From NCBI GenBank assembly GCA_903933475.1, contig CAIZKE010000024.1, positions 1-13,643 on the forward strand: a stretch of 13,643 nucleotides of DNA, given 5' to 3'. The first letter of the stretch is position 1. Each line of letters starts with the position of its first letter. Shown piece by piece: positions 1-6,457 of this stretch. Source of the stretch: an uncultured Alphaproteobacteria bacterium (lineage in GTDB: Bacteria > Pseudomonadota > Alphaproteobacteria > Caulobacterales > Caulobacteraceae). The translations under genes and the position numbers were made by a program. Below the pieces are notes generated by a model. It was not told where the DNA came from. It was given only the letters and a program-made list of their open reading frames with translations, and searched no databases.

Positions 1-835
1 CCTGACCCGAATCCGGCCCGCCCACGTGGAGGCCCTCGAATCTCTTAGCCTGGGAGACCTGCCTAGCCGCCCCTTCACCATCGGGTACCTGCGGGCCTAC
101 GCCCAGGCCCTGGGCCTGCCCGGAGACGCCGCGATTGCCCGCTTCAAGGCTGACGATCCGGACCGGAACGACGCCCTGCGACCCCCGGTCGGGGTCCGGC
201 GCATGGCCGACCCACGCCTCCGGCTCATGCTCCTCGCCGGCCTTCTCTTCCTGTCCGCGATTTTCGCCTGGAACCTGATCCGCCGGGGCAGCCTGCATGA
301 AGCTTCGCAGAGGTCCGCGACCCCCGTTTCAGAAGCCCCGCCGCTGCAGACGCCCACCGGACCCATGACCCTGGGCGCGCCCCTGCTCGCGCCCGTCGAG
401 TCCAATGCCCCGCCCGCCTACCTGACGCCCGGCCTGGAGTCGGTCCTGTCGGCGGCCCTCCCGGAAACCCTGACCGCCCGGGAAGACCCGACCCTGCTCG
501 ATATGGGCGAGACCTTCGTTCCCCGGGGCGGGATTTTCGGTGCACCGGCAGGATCAGGCCGCATCGTGGTGCAGGCGCGGCGCCCAACCACCCTGATCGT
601 CTGGGGCCCGGACGGCGCCGCCTGGTTCGCCCGGAAGATTGCCGCCGGAGACGCCTATCGCGCACCCTCCGGCGCCGGCGTGGTCTTCGAGACGGTCGAA
701 GCAGGAGTGATGGCGGTGTTCGTCGAGGGGCAGGCCCGGGGCGTCCTTCCCTCGGGCCGGACCCCAGCCTCCGCCCTGGCCACCGCCCCGCCGGTCCCGG
801 CCCGGTCAGCCCCAGCCCCAGGCCCCAAACCTTGA
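1..835 (+). CDS. RodZ-like helix-turn-helix membrane protein (5' end outside window)
   Basis: The reading frame is open from base 2 and already reads like the end of a RodZ-type helix-turn-helix domain (LTRIRPAHVEALES, then LGDLPSRPFTIGYLRAYAQA), so the true start lies upstream and the GTG at 26 is only an internal codon. Counting from that GTG, the HTH end covers residues 1-45, one hydrophobic membrane segment lies at about 65-85 (LRLMLLAGLLFLSAIFAWNL), a Pro/Ala-rich linker follows, and a beta-rich C-terminal part at about 175-240 resembles DUF4115, ending in a Pro-rich tail. RodZ proteins link the MreB cytoskeleton to the membrane and help set cell shape; membership of the RodZ/DUF4115 family is clear, the cytoskeletal role here is inferred. 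The gene directly precedes ispG, the same order as rodZ-ispG in E. coli. The stop is at 833-835. Confidence 0.85.
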   Translation, partial: LTRIRPAHVEALESLSLGDLPSRPFTIGYLRAYAQALGLPGDAAIARFKADDPDRNDALRPPVGVRRMADPRLRLMLLAGLLFLSAIFAWNLIRRGSLHEASQRSATPVSEAPPLQTPTGPMTLGAPLLAPVESNAPPAYLTPGLESVLSAALPETLTAREDPTLLDMGETFVPRGGIFGAPAGSGRIVVQARRPTTLIVWGPDGAAWFARKIAAGDAYRAPSGAGVVFETVEAGVMAVFVEGQARGVLPSGRTPASALATAPPVPARSAPAPGPKP

Positions 836-857
836 TTCCCGCTCCCACGGTCAGGCC

Positions 858-893
858 TTGGGATTCCCCCTGCCGCCACCTATTCTTGAGCCA
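858..893 (+). promoter_or_regulatory. Candidate sigma-70-type promoter of ispG, predicted leaderless start
   Basis: TTGGGA (858-863) and TATTCT (881-886) are separated by exactly 17 bases. Counting seven bases from the last -10 position puts the transcription start on base 893, the A of the ispG ATG. No Shine-Dalgarno-like run lies in the bases before this ATG, which fits a leaderless message. Each hexamer matches the consensus at only 4 of 6 positions, so this is a candidate; ispG could also be read through from the upstream rodZ-like gene, 57 bases away. Confidence 0.4.
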
Positions 894-2017
894 TGTCTGA
901 TCATTCTGCCCTGCGCCCCTGGCGCACCATCGTCCGCCGCAAGAGTCGCAAGATCCGGGTCGGGACCCTCGAGGTCGGCGGAGACGCCCCCATCAGCGTC
1001 CAGTCAATGACCAACACCCTGACGGCGGATGCCGCTGCGACCATCGACCAGGTCCGCCAACTGGAAGAAGCCGGGGTCGACATCGTCCGCGTCTCCTGCC
1101 CGGACGAAGCCTCGACCGCCGCCCTGCCGCAGATTGTGAAGGCGGCGAAGGTCCCCATCGTCGCAGACATCCACTTCCACTACCGCCGCGCCATCGAAGC
1201 GGCAAAGGGCGGCGCCGCCTGCCTGCGGATCAATCCGGGAAACATCGGCAGCCCGGACCGCGTGCGCGAGGTCATCCAGGCGGCGCGGGACCACGGCTGC
1301 TCAATCCGCATCGGCGTGAACGCCGGAAGCCTGGAGAGCCACCTGCTGGAGAAGTACGGCGAGCCCTGTCCGGACGCCATGGTCGAGAGTGCCCTTGATC
1401 ACGCCCGGATCCTTCAAGACCACGACTTCCACGAGTTCAAGATCAGCGTGAAGGCCTCGGACCTGTTCATGACCGTGGCCGCCTACCAGATGCTGGCCGA
1501 GGCCATCGATTGCCCACTCCACATCGGTGTCACCGAGGCGGGGGGACAGCGCATCGGGACGGTCAAGTCGTCCATCGGCATGGGCGCCCTGCTCTGGGCG
1601 GGGATCGGCGATACCCTGCGGGTCTCCCTGGCGGCGGACCCCGTCGAGGAGGTCAAGGTCGGCTTCGACATGCTGAAGTCCCTGGGCCTGCGCCACCGGG
1701 GCGTGAACATCATCGCCTGCCCCTCCTGCGCCCGGCAGGGGTTCGACGTCATTCGCACCGTAGAGACCCTCGAGGCCCGGCTGGCCCACATCGCCACGCC
1801 CATGAGCCTGTCCATCATCGGTTGCGTTGTGAACGGCCCTGGCGAGGCCCTGATGACCGACGTCGGCTTCACGGGCGGTGGCAAGGGAGCGGGCATGGTC
1901 TACCTGGCTGGCAAGGCAGACCACAAGATGGACAACGACCGCATGGTCGAACACATCGTCGAGCTTGTGGAACGCCGGGCGGCCGAACTTGAAAGCGCCG
2001 GAGTAGCCCCCACTTAG
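893..2017 (+). CDS. ispG: 4-hydroxy-3-methylbut-2-enyl diphosphate synthase (IspG/GcpE)
   Basis: IspG carries out the penultimate step of the MEP isoprenoid pathway in the cytoplasm, reductively opening 2-C-methyl-D-erythritol 2,4-cyclodiphosphate to HMBDP with a [4Fe-4S] cluster. The 374-residue protein has the two-domain bacterial form: a TIM-barrel part (about 15-260, with PISVQSMTNT at 33-42, DIHFHYRRA at 92-100 and LRINPGNIG at 111-119) and a cluster domain with CPSC (Cys276, Cys279) and GCVVNGPGEA (Cys311 and Glu318), the expected three cysteines plus glutamate. The length is typical. The ATG at 893 gives a normal N-terminus (WRTIVRRKSRKIRVG precedes the core). It follows the rodZ-like gene by 57 bases. 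Nothing is missing; the lack of a ribosome binding site is discussed with its promoter. Confidence 0.98.
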   Translation: MSDHSALRPWRTIVRRKSRKIRVGTLEVGGDAPISVQSMTNTLTADAAATIDQVRQLEEAGVDIVRVSCPDEASTAALPQIVKAAKVPIVADIHFHYRRAIEAAKGGAACLRINPGNIGSPDRVREVIQAARDHGCSIRIGVNAGSLESHLLEKYGEPCPDAMVESALDHARILQDHDFHEFKISVKASDLFMTVAAYQMLAEAIDCPLHIGVTEAGGQRIGTVKSSIGMGALLWAGIGDTLRVSLAADPVEEVKVGFDMLKSLGLRHRGVNIIACPSCARQGFDVIRTVETLEARLAHIATPMSLSIIGCVVNGPGEALMTDVGFTGGGKGAGMVYLAGKADHKMDNDRMVEHIVELVERRAAELESAGVAPT

Positions 2018-2025
2018 GGGCGTCC

Positions 2026-2041
2026 CCGGCGAACCCGCCGG
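2026..2041 (+). terminator. Small GC hairpin after ispG, possible weak terminator
   Basis: CCGGCG (2026-2031), loop AACC, CGCCGG (2036-2041) form a perfect six-pair stem nine bases past the ispG stop codon. There is no T-run after it, so it may be only a transcript 3'-end stabiliser or chance in GC-rich DNA. Confidence 0.25.
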
Positions 2042-2060
2042 CGGCGAATAGAAGCGCCGC

Positions 2061-2090
2061 TTGCAAGGCCTCGCCTGGCTTGATTAGGTG
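2061..2090 (+). promoter_or_regulatory. Weak candidate promoter for the 97-residue protein
   Basis: TTGCAA at 2061-2066 resembles a -35 element; at 18 bases spacing TAGGTG (2085-2090) keeps only the conserved first T and A of a -10 element. The predicted start near 2097 would leave a leader of about 18 bases containing the Shine-Dalgarno. The -10 match is poor. Confidence 0.25.
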
Positions 2091-2114
2091 CCGCTTCGCA
2101 AAGAGGAGAGAGCC

Positions 2115-2408
2115 ATGTCTGCAGACGGCAACTGGAAGATCACGATCAATACCCCGATGGGCGCTCAGGAAGTGAACGCCGAAATCACCACCAGCGGTGA
2201 CACCTTCACCGGCAAGACCACCGGCCGCATGGGCGACCAGGACATCACCGGCAAGGTCGACGGTGACAAGCTGATCTGGTCCTCGGCCATCACCAGCCCC
2301 ATGCCGATGACCCTTGAGTTCGAAGCCACCGTCAGCGGCGACAGCCTTTCGGGCAACGTCAAGCTCGGCGCCTTCGGCAACGCCACCATGAACGGCGTGC
2401 GCGTCTGA
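2115..2408 (+). CDS. Small beta-rich protein with internal duplication, function unknown
   Basis: A 97-residue acidic, cysteine-free protein with no signal peptide or membrane segment, so probably cytoplasmic. I chose the ATG at 2115 over the in-frame GTG at 2088 because the purine run AAGAGGAGAG (2101-2110) is well placed as its ribosome binding site and the extra residues (MPLRKEERA) simply translate that site. The protein looks like two copies of a beta-strand module: NTPMG (12-16) matches TSPMP (60-64), SGDTFTG (27-33) matches SGDSLSG (74-80), and GDQDITG (40-46) matches GNATMNG (88-94), a period of about 48 residues. I recall similar short hypothetical proteins in Alphaproteobacteria but no assigned function. 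It stands alone between ispG (97 bases upstream) and a strong hairpin at 2423-2448, so it may form its own short transcript. Confidence 0.85.
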   Translation: MSADGNWKITINTPMGAQEVNAEITTSGDTFTGKTTGRMGDQDITGKVDGDKLIWSSAITSPMPMTLEFEATVSGDSLSGNVKLGAFGNATMNGVRV

Positions 2409-2422
2409 TCCCATCCGGATCC

Positions 2423-2448
2423 GGGGTGGCCCGTTAGCGGGCCACCCC
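2423..2448 (+). terminator. Strong hairpin terminator
   Basis: GGGGTGGCCCG (2423-2433), loop TTAG, CGGGCCACCCC (2438-2448): an 11-pair perfect stem starting 15 bases after the stop of the small protein. Only a short pyrimidine stretch follows (GACTTCC) rather than a true T-run, which is common for terminators in very GC-rich genomes. It would separate the ispG side from the prfA operon. Confidence 0.7.
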
Positions 2449-2474
2449 GACTTCCGCCGGAGCGACCCCGGGAT

Positions 2475-2503
2475 TTGGCAAGCCGGACGCAGCGGGCTAG
2501 AAC
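2475..2503 (+). promoter_or_regulatory. Housekeeping (Caulobacter sigma-73 type) promoter of the prfA operon
   Basis: GCTAGAAC at 2496-2503 fits the Caulobacter -10 consensus GCTANAWC at every position. TTGGCA (2475-2480) stands 17 bases before the hexamer TAGAAC (2498-2503). This is the best promoter match in the window. Transcription should start near 2507-2510, giving a leader of about 30 bases before the prfA GTG. It lies just after the hairpin at 2423-2448, as expected for the head of a new unit. Confidence 0.6.
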
Positions 2504-2537
2504 CCTGCCTCCCGCCCCTCCCTGAAGTTTCCGCACC

Positions 2538-3614
2538 GTGCGACTGCCCCAAGCCCGTCTCGACCAGGTCCTCGGCCGCTTCCACGAGATCGAGGCCCGG
2601 ATGTCCGCCGCCTCGGACGGCGCAGAGATCGTGCGCCTTTCCCGGGAACATGCCGAGCTGAAGCCGGTGGTCGAGGCCGTCCACGCGCTGGACAAGGTCC
2701 GGTCCGAGGCCCCCGAACTCGAGGAGATGGCCGCCTCCGGCGATCCCGACATGTCGGCCCTGGCCCGGGATGAGCTGGAGAGCCTCAAGGCCCGCCTGCC
2801 TGAACTGGAGAGGCAGGTCGCCCTGCTGCTCGCACCCAGGGACCGTGACGAAAACGCCTCAGCCATCCTCGAGGTCCGGGCCGGCACCGGCGGCGATGAG
2901 GCCGCACTCTTTGCCGGCGACCTCTTCCGCATGTACCAGCGCTACGCCGCCGTGCATGGCTGGCGGATCGAAATCGACTCCGTCTCGGAGGGCGAAGTCG
3001 GCGGCTACAAGGAAGTCATCGCCGCGATCACGGGCGAAGGCGTGTTTGGCAGGCTGAAGTTCGAGAGCGGCGTGCACCGGGTGCAGAGGGTTCCAGAGAC
3101 CGAGGCCGGCGGGCGGATCCACACCTCCGCTGCCACCGTTGCCGTCCTGCCCGAGGTCGAAGACGTCGATATCGATATCCGCGAGGCGGACCTGCGCATC
3201 GATACCTACCGGTCCTCGGGGGCCGGCGGACAGCACGTCAACAAGACCGACTCGGCCGTGCGCATCACCCACCTCCCCACCGGAATCGTCGTGACCTCCT
3301 CCGAGAAGTCGCAGCACCAGAACCGGGCGCGGGCGATGAAGGTCCTTCAGGCCCGACTCTACGACATGAAGCGCGAGGCCCTGGATACCGCCCGGGCCGA
3401 CTCCCGGCGCAGCCAGGTGGGCTCGGGCGACCGGTCCGAACGCATCCGCACCTACAATTTTCCCCAGGGGCGGGTGACCGACCACCGGATCAACCTGACA
3501 CTCTACAACCTGGCCAGGGTGCTCGAGGGCGAGGCCCTGGATGACATCATCAACCCCCTGATCGCCGAGGACCAGGCCGAGCGGCTGGCCAGCCTCGAAG
3601 CGGAGTTCGCCTGA
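2538..3614 (+). CDS. prfA: Peptide chain release factor 1 (RF1)
   Basis: RF1 recognises UAA and UAG stop codons in the ribosomal A site and triggers peptide release. The 358-residue protein (about 360 in E. coli) has the coiled N-terminal domain (1-105), the acidic core start LEVRAGTGGDEAALFAGDL (111-129), the codon-recognition tripeptide PET (186-188, the PxT position) followed by HTS (195-197), and GAGGQHVN with the catalytic GGQ at 230-232. Gln232 is the residue that PrmC, encoded two genes downstream, methylates. The GTG at 2538 is the first start after an in-frame TGA at 2523 and gives a normal N-terminus; no strong ribosome binding site precedes it. The TGA stop (3612-3614) overlaps the next ATG by one base (TGATG), so the MOSC gene is probably translationally coupled. 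Confidence 0.98.
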   Translation: MRLPQARLDQVLGRFHEIEARMSAASDGAEIVRLSREHAELKPVVEAVHALDKVRSEAPELEEMAASGDPDMSALARDELESLKARLPELERQVALLLAPRDRDENASAILEVRAGTGGDEAALFAGDLFRMYQRYAAVHGWRIEIDSVSEGEVGGYKEVIAAITGEGVFGRLKFESGVHRVQRVPETEAGGRIHTSAATVAVLPEVEDVDIDIREADLRIDTYRSSGAGGQHVNKTDSAVRITHLPTGIVVTSSEKSQHQNRARAMKVLQARLYDMKREALDTARADSRRSQVGSGDRSERIRTYNFPQGRVTDHRINLTLYNLARVLEGEALDDIINPLIAEDQAERLASLEAEFA

Positions 3615-4378
3615 TGGAAGCGCTCATCACCGGAATGTTCCGCTATCCGGTCAAGGGCTTCTCGGCCGAGCCCCTCTCCCAGGCCGACCTGGTCCCGGGC
3701 CGGGCCATCGCCCAGGATCGACGCTGGGTGGTGGAGAACGGGCCCTCCGGTTTCGATCCGGCCGCCCCCCGCTATGTCCCCAAGATGAAGTTCGCGGTCC
3801 TGGCCGCCCACCCGGTCGTCGCCTCGGCCCGCACCCGGGTCGAGGGAACGGACCTCTCCGCCTCGGCGCCTGGGCATCCGGACTTCCGGGGGGACCTCGC
3901 GGCCGAGGCAGGACGTGACGACTTTGCCGGCTGGGTGGGAGGACTTCTGGGCGAGGACGCCCGCGACGGTGTCCGCGTGCTTGAGGCGCCGGACTACCAG
4001 TTCCTTGACCACCCCGCCGGCCACATCTCCATCGTAAACCTGGCCAGCGTCCGGGACCTGGAGGCCCGGATCGGGCGACCGGTGGACCCCATGCGGTTCC
4101 GCGCCAACCTCTATGTCGAGGGCTGGCCCCCCTGGGTCGAGAACGGCTGGAAGGGCCGCAGCCTGCTGGTCGGCTTCGCCCGCACCACGGTCTTCGCCCC
4201 CATCGTCCGTTGCGCCGCGACCGAGGTGGACCCGCAGACCGCCGAGAAGGACATGCCCCTGGTCGAGCATTTGTTCGACCAGTACGGCCACCGGGACTGC
4301 GGGATCTATGTTCAGGTCTCCCATGGCGGGATGGTTCGGGTCGGCGACGCCTGCAGCACGCCGGGCGAACCTGAGTGA
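3614..4378 (+). CDS. MOSC-domain protein (MOSC_N plus MOSC, YcbX/mARC-like)
   Basis: A 254-residue protein opening with a MOSC N-terminal beta-barrel signature (ITGMFRYPVKGFSAEPLSQA, 5-24, then RAIAQDRRWVV, 30-40). A MOSC region follows with RFRANLYVEGW (161-171) and RCAATEVDPQT (199-209). Cys200 is at the position that binds the molybdenum cofactor in MOSC proteins such as mARC and YcbX. Those enzymes reduce N-hydroxylated compounds or move sulfur to metal centres; which reaction applies here is not visible, and there is no ferredoxin domain like that of YcbX. No signal peptide, so cytoplasmic. It starts inside the prfA stop codon (1-base overlap) and ends inside the prmC start (4-base GTGA overlap), so it sits in the middle of a tight three-gene unit. 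Its link with translation termination is unexplained. Confidence 0.85.
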   Translation: MEALITGMFRYPVKGFSAEPLSQADLVPGRAIAQDRRWVVENGPSGFDPAAPRYVPKMKFAVLAAHPVVASARTRVEGTDLSASAPGHPDFRGDLAAEAGRDDFAGWVGGLLGEDARDGVRVLEAPDYQFLDHPAGHISIVNLASVRDLEARIGRPVDPMRFRANLYVEGWPPWVENGWKGRSLLVGFARTTVFAPIVRCAATEVDPQTAEKDMPLVEHLFDQYGHRDCGIYVQVSHGGMVRVGDACSTPGEPE

Positions 4379-5244
4379 GCCGCACTCTCCTGCAGGCCTG
4401 GCAGGGCGCGCGGTCCCGGCTTGAGGCCGCAGGCGTGCCGGGACCGGTCATCGACGCCCGGATCCTGGTCGAGGCCGCCTGCGGCGTGACCCGGGCAGAC
4501 ATCGTGGGCGACCCCCACCGGGAGCTCTCCGCGGCGCAGGTCGAGCGGCTGGACGCCTATCTTGAGCGACGTATTCGCCGGGAACCCGTCAGCCACATCC
4601 TCGGGCGGAAGGGGTTCTGGAACATCATGCTCGGGGTGACCGCCGACGTCCTGACACCGCGGCCCGAGACCGAGGTCATTGTCGACTACGCCCTTCGCCT
4701 GTTCCCGGAAGGGCGGCCCTTCAGGATCCTGGACCTGGGGGTCGGGTCCGGTGCCATCCTCCTGGCGATCCTGGCCGAGCGCCCGGCAGCGCGGGGCCTG
4801 GGGATCGACGTCTCCGAAGAGGCCCTGGCCGTGGCCAGGGACAATGCGGCGCACCTGGGCCTCGCCGATCGGATCGCCCTGCTCCGGGGGGACTGGAGCG
4901 GCAGCCTGGCCGGTTCGGAATTCGACCTGGTGGTTTCCAATCCTCCCTACATTGCCAGCCCGGTGATCGAGACCCTGGACCCTGAAGTTCGGGATTATGA
5001 ACCCCGCATCGCCCTCGATGGCGGCCCCGACGGTCTGGACGCCTACCGGCAGTTGGCTCCCGAGATCCTTCGGATGCTGCGGCCCGGCGGGCGGTTCCTG
5101 GTCGAGATCGGGTACGACCAGAAGGCCGCTGCGGAGTCCCTCTTCAGGGCGGCGGGGGCCATGGAAGTCGAGACCCTCCAGGACCTGTCCACCCACGACC
5201 GTGTGGTGACCGGCATGAAAAACCCCTTGGAAACGAGCGACTGA
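4375..5244 (+). CDS. prmC: Peptide chain release factor N5-glutamine methyltransferase
   Basis: PrmC (formerly HemK) uses S-adenosylmethionine to methylate the glutamine of the GGQ motif in release factors, speeding termination. The 289 residues show an N-terminal helical substrate-binding domain (1-85, with EPVSHILGRKGFW at 70-82 and TPRPETE at 94-100), a SAM-binding Rossmann fold with motif I LDLGVGSGAILLAIL (119-133), and the catalytic NPPY (189-192) in VVSNPPYIAS. ALDGGPDGLDAYR (213-225) is also typical of the family. The start is the GTG at 4375, inside the last codons of the MOSC gene, with GTGA overlap suggesting translational coupling. Its substrate RF1 is encoded at the head of the same unit. 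In many bacteria prfA and prmC are direct neighbours; here one gene lies between them. Confidence 0.97.
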   Translation: MSRTLLQAWQGARSRLEAAGVPGPVIDARILVEAACGVTRADIVGDPHRELSAAQVERLDAYLERRIRREPVSHILGRKGFWNIMLGVTADVLTPRPETEVIVDYALRLFPEGRPFRILDLGVGSGAILLAILAERPAARGLGIDVSEEALAVARDNAAHLGLADRIALLRGDWSGSLAGSEFDLVVSNPPYIASPVIETLDPEVRDYEPRIALDGGPDGLDAYRQLAPEILRMLRPGGRFLVEIGYDQKAAAESLFRAAGAMEVETLQDLSTHDRVVTGMKNPLETSD

Positions 5245-5255
5245 GCCGTTAGACG
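5227..5255 (+). promoter_or_regulatory. Candidate promoter of the DUF4167 gene
   Basis: TTGGAA (5227-5232) and TAGACG (5250-5255) are 17 bases apart, the same geometry as the prfA promoter, with GTTAGAC partly matching the Caulobacter -10 form. It overlaps the last codons of prmC. Transcription would start near 5262, leaving a leader of about 225 bases before the chosen DUF4167 start. Confidence 0.35.
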
Positions 5256-5485
5256 GGATATCTGTCCCCACCCAAACCGCCGACGAACAGGACCGCCTGA
5301 CCCTCGGGATCAGACCGGGCGCCTCGCCGGCAGGCCGTTCCGTGAAAAACGAAACGCCAGGCTCCGGGTGGAACGACGGGGATATTTCAGCTTCGGATCA
5401 CTTTCGCCGGGACGCCCCGGCGCACAGGCCAGAAGAACAGGCCAAGCCCGGTCTACGAGGACACGGGACATCGGAATGGCGGGAC
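5245..5485 (+). other. 241-base leader between prmC and the DUF4167 gene
   Basis: The longest gap between genes in the window. It has no stop codon in the DUF4167 frame, so a longer N-terminus is formally possible (GTG at 5342), but the codons here lack the strong G/C third-position bias of the neighbouring genes and the peptide has no recognisable family sequence. It contains a candidate promoter at its 5' edge and one perfect seven-pair hairpin (CGCCGGG at 5405-5411, CCCGGCG at 5416-5422). I recognise no riboswitch or small RNA. Confidence 0.4.
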
Positions 5486-6412
5486 ATGAGAGATTTCAAG
5501 GGCATGAAGCGTCAGCGCGGTCGCAATCGCGGCGCGATAGGCAAGCCTCAGCAGCACAACGCCAACCGGGCCGTAGAGTCCAATGGGCCTGAAGGCGTCA
5601 AGGTTCGCGGAAGCGCCCAGATCGTCTACGAAAAGTACCAGCAACTCGCGCGAGACGCGGGTTCCGCCGGTGACCGCGTCCTCGCGGAGAACTTCCTGCA
5701 GCACGCAGAGCACTATTTCCGCCTGATCCGGGCCATGCAACCCAATCGGCCCGCCTCCGAGATCATAGGTCGAGACCAGCTCAACTCCGGCTTTGACGTC
5801 GATTTCGAGGACGAGTCGGGCGAGGGCCTTGAGGTCGAGACGGTCGAAACCGAAGCCGAATCCCGCGACCGGGGCGGATGGCGGGACCGACCCCGAGACC
5901 GGGATGACCGGCCCCGGGATGAGCGACCCAGGGATGAGAGACCCAGGGAAGATCGATATCGGGACGACCGTCCCCGGGACGAACGCCCGCGTGAGGATCG
6001 ATCGAGGGATGACAGGCCCCGGGAAGAAAGGCCCCGGGAAGAAAGGCCCAGGGACGACAGGCCCAGGGACGAAAGGCCCAGGGAGGAAAGGCCAAGAACT
6101 GACCGCCCGGAAGGTGGACGACGGGACCGCTGGCGTGACCGTGACGACCGGCCGGAACGTCCGAAGGAAGACCGCCCCGAGCGGGATCCGATGGCGGTGA
6201 TCGAACCGAGTGGCGGCGCCATCACTGGCGGCGAGGACCGCGAGCCTTCGCCGACCCTTCGAAGCGAGGACGGAGCCGAGAGCCACGCCCCGGACTTCCT
6301 GCGTCCCCGGCGTCCCCGCGTCGAGGCTGAAGTTGAAGAGCCGCGCCCCGCGCGCCGCCGGCGCGTGCCCCGGAGCTTCGAAGGCGGCGAAGGCCAGGAC
6401 GGCGAGGGCTGA
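5486..6412 (+). CDS. DUF4167 domain protein with charged pentapeptide repeats
   Basis: The 308-residue product from the ATG at 5486 begins MRDFKGMKRQRGRNRG, the usual basic start of DUF4167 proteins. The conserved domain follows (about 30-95: ESNGPEGVKVRGSAQIVYEK, then YQQLARDAG, AENFLQHAEHYFRLIRAM). I preferred this start over the upstream GTG at 5342 because family proteins start here, though its ribosome binding site is weak. Residues 105-130 are acidic, 141-205 hold 13 tandem [D/E]-R-P-R-[D/E] units, and the tail is disordered and ends RPARRRRVPRSFEGGEG. DUF4167 proteins are widespread in Alphaproteobacteria and unassigned; a nucleic-acid or ribosome-associated role is a guess from the basic N-terminus and RG/RD composition. 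As I recall, the order prmC-DUF4167-clpB is common in this class. Expected to be cytoplasmic and largely unfolded outside the domain. Confidence 0.9.
   Translation: MRDFKGMKRQRGRNRGAIGKPQQHNANRAVESNGPEGVKVRGSAQIVYEKYQQLARDAGSAGDRVLAENFLQHAEHYFRLIRAMQPNRPASEIIGRDQLNSGFDVDFEDESGEGLEVETVETEAESRDRGGWRDRPRDRDDRPRDERPRDERPREDRYRDDRPRDERPREDRSRDDRPREERPREERPRDDRPRDERPREERPRTDRPEGGRRDRWRDRDDRPERPKEDRPERDPMAVIEPSGGAITGGEDREPSPTLRSEDGAESHAPDFLRPRRPRVEAEVEEPRPARRRRVPRSFEGGEGQDGEG
5906..6100 (+). repeat. Thirteen tandem 15-base repeats coding [D/E]RPR[D/E]
   Basis: Thirteen consecutive in-frame 15-base units, consensus GA(C/A)AGGCCC(C/A)GGGA(C/A), coding pentapeptides such as DRPRD, ERPRE and DRPRE. Units 4 and 7 have Tyr or Ser in place of Pro, and unit 13 ends in Thr. 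The last units (8-12) are the most alike, suggesting recent expansion at the 3' side. Fourteen of the 26 arginine codons are AGG or AGA, whereas neighbouring genes mostly use CGC or CGG. Confidence 0.9.
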
Positions 6413-6421
6413 GCCCAGCGG

Positions 6422-6457
6422 TTGCGCCCAGTCGACTTCAGGTCTAGCCCTTTCGCA
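6422..6457 (+). promoter_or_regulatory. Candidate promoter of zur, predicted leaderless start
   Basis: TTGCGC (6422-6427) and TAGCCC (6445-6450, within TCTAGCCC) are 17 bases apart. The predicted transcription start falls on 6457, the A of the zur ATG, the same layout as ispG. No Shine-Dalgarno is visible between 6430 and 6456. The -10 hexamer is weak beyond its TA. I see no obvious Zur operator palindrome in this 44-base gap. Confidence 0.33.

Noticed and set aside
1301..1954. A 217-codon minus-strand open frame within ispG
   Set aside because: Shadow of ispG; composition follows the complementary codons and nothing matches a known domain.
3093..3101. PET instead of PAT in the RF1 stop-codon recognition motif
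   Set aside because: The family pattern is PxT, and alphaproteobacterial and mitochondrial RF1 proteins vary at the middle position, so this does not suggest altered codon reading.
5405..5422. Seven-pair hairpin in the DUF4167 leader as a terminator or riboswitch
   Set aside because: Short GC stems arise often by chance in such DNA; there is no T-run or recognisable aptamer around it.
5342..5485. GTG start giving DUF4167 48 extra residues
   Set aside because: The extra part lacks coding-type third-position bias, and family proteins begin at the MRDFKGMKRQRGRN segment. Kept as an open question in the findings.
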